Part shown: positions 5,774-5,936 of the stretch, in pieces
Numbering within the stretch: the first letter of the stretch is position 1
Layout of the letters: the number at the start of each line of letters is the position of its first letter
Assembly (NCBI GenBank): GCA_910589035.1
Contig: CAJUSI010000068.1
Span: forward strand, 1-5,936
DNA from: an uncultured Acetatifactor sp.
GTDB taxonomy: Bacteria; Bacillota; Clostridia; Lachnospirales; Lachnospiraceae
DNA length: 5,936 nt
Reading direction: 5' to 3'
The notes under the pieces: generated by a model
Told to the model about the DNA's origin: nothing
Database searches by the model: none
What the model saw: only the letters and a program-made list of their open reading frames with translations
Translations under genes and position numbers: made by a program

Positions 5774-5890
5774 ATGTGCAGAAAACGGGAAAGGAAGATG
5801 TCACTTCGTGACCCCGTGTTCGCACAGTTCAGCGCCGGAGCGCTGAACTTTCATAGTAATTCCGGAAAACAGCGCTGCTTTTCTGCATAT
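5774..5890. other. Possible multi-branched RNA fold or compound repeat
   Basis: The outer arms 5774-5785 and 5879-5890 pair over 12 positions with one G-U. Inside are CGGG/CCCG (5786-5789 with 5813-5816) leading to GTCAC/GTGAC with a TTC loop (5800-5812). These are followed by a perfect 10-bp stem AGTTCAGCGC/GCGCTGAACT with loop CGGA (5826-5849), then the palindrome CAGCGCTG (5870-5877). The nested order could give a closed multi-branch structure. No coding frame is convincing here. The known RNA families I can recall do not match, but I could not search. Confidence 0.4.
5826..5857 (+). terminator. Strong hairpin, possible weak terminator
   Basis: A perfect 10-bp GC-rich stem (5826-5835 with 5840-5849) with a 4-base loop is followed by only a short T stretch (TTTCAT). 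It is the best terminator candidate after the regulator gene, but the tail is poor and the stem is 307 bases past the stop codon. It may equally be one arm of the larger fold. Confidence 0.25.
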
Positions 5891-5891
5891 C

Positions 5892-5924
5892 TGACAAAGA
5901 ATGAATATTATGTCAGGAAATGAA
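5892..5924 (+). promoter_or_regulatory. TGACA/TGTCA inverted repeat with AAATGAA tail, copy 2
   Basis: TGACA (5892-5896) and TGTCA (5911-5915) are separated by 14 bases and followed by GGAAATGAA. Positions 5907-5924 match 1765-1782 at 16 of 18 bases, and both have an ATGA a few bases before the shared block. Its place at the right edge suggests the control region of a next gene, which is not visible. Confidence 0.4.
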
Positions 5925-5936
5925 TATAGAATCTGC

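Noticed and set aside
5511..5890. CRISPR array
   Set aside because: The repeats are inverted, unequal in length and few; there are no regular direct repeats with unique spacers.
5910..5936. Start of a next gene (MSGNEYRIC...)
   Set aside because: There is no ribosome site before the ATG, and only nine codons are visible, so it cannot be told from chance.

Overview
The window looks like chromosomal DNA of a gut-type Firmicute, most likely Lachnospiraceae (Clostridia). The basis is the mixed, roughly balanced base composition, strong AGGAG/AAGGAAG ribosome binding sites, and a YesM/YesN-type sensor kinase and AraC-type response regulator pair of the kind that clade carries in many copies. This assignment rests on remembered family resemblance, not on a search.

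Layout. Positions 18-72 are a cluster of short palindromes with no gene. At 118-1575 on the minus strand lies a chimeric gene. Its first ~130 residues resemble the coiled-coil/PAS N-terminus of a signalling protein. The rest is the catalytic core and anticodon-binding domain of threonyl-tRNA synthetase (ThrRS), joined in frame. The TGS and editing domains and the start of the catalytic domain are missing. Between 1576 and 2014 is a divergent intergenic region with one promoter candidate per strand and a long plus-strand leader. The plus strand then carries a membrane sensor histidine kinase (2015-3766) and an AraC-type response regulator (3893-5518), separated by a 126-base spacer holding a 22-bp tandem repeat. 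From 5511 to 5890 is about 380 bases of non-coding DNA packed with inverted repeats, including two copies of one palindromic family (A and B). The window ends in a short stretch (5891-5924) that resembles a segment of the kinase leader.

How it works together. The kinase would sense an extracellular ligand through its ~250-residue outer domain and phosphorylate Asp55 of the regulator, which would switch a nearby operon through its C-terminal AraC-type DNA-binding domain. In this family the target is often a sugar ABC transporter, but none is in view. The near-repeat at 1748-1782 and 5892-5924 could be a shared control site for this operon and whatever lies past the right edge; this is inference.

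The most unusual items are the sensor-ThrRS chimera, the paired TGACA/TGTCA sites, and the palindrome-rich tract after the regulator, whose first arm contains the regulator's stop codon. No CRISPR array, tRNA, rRNA, transposase or known riboswitch was recognised.
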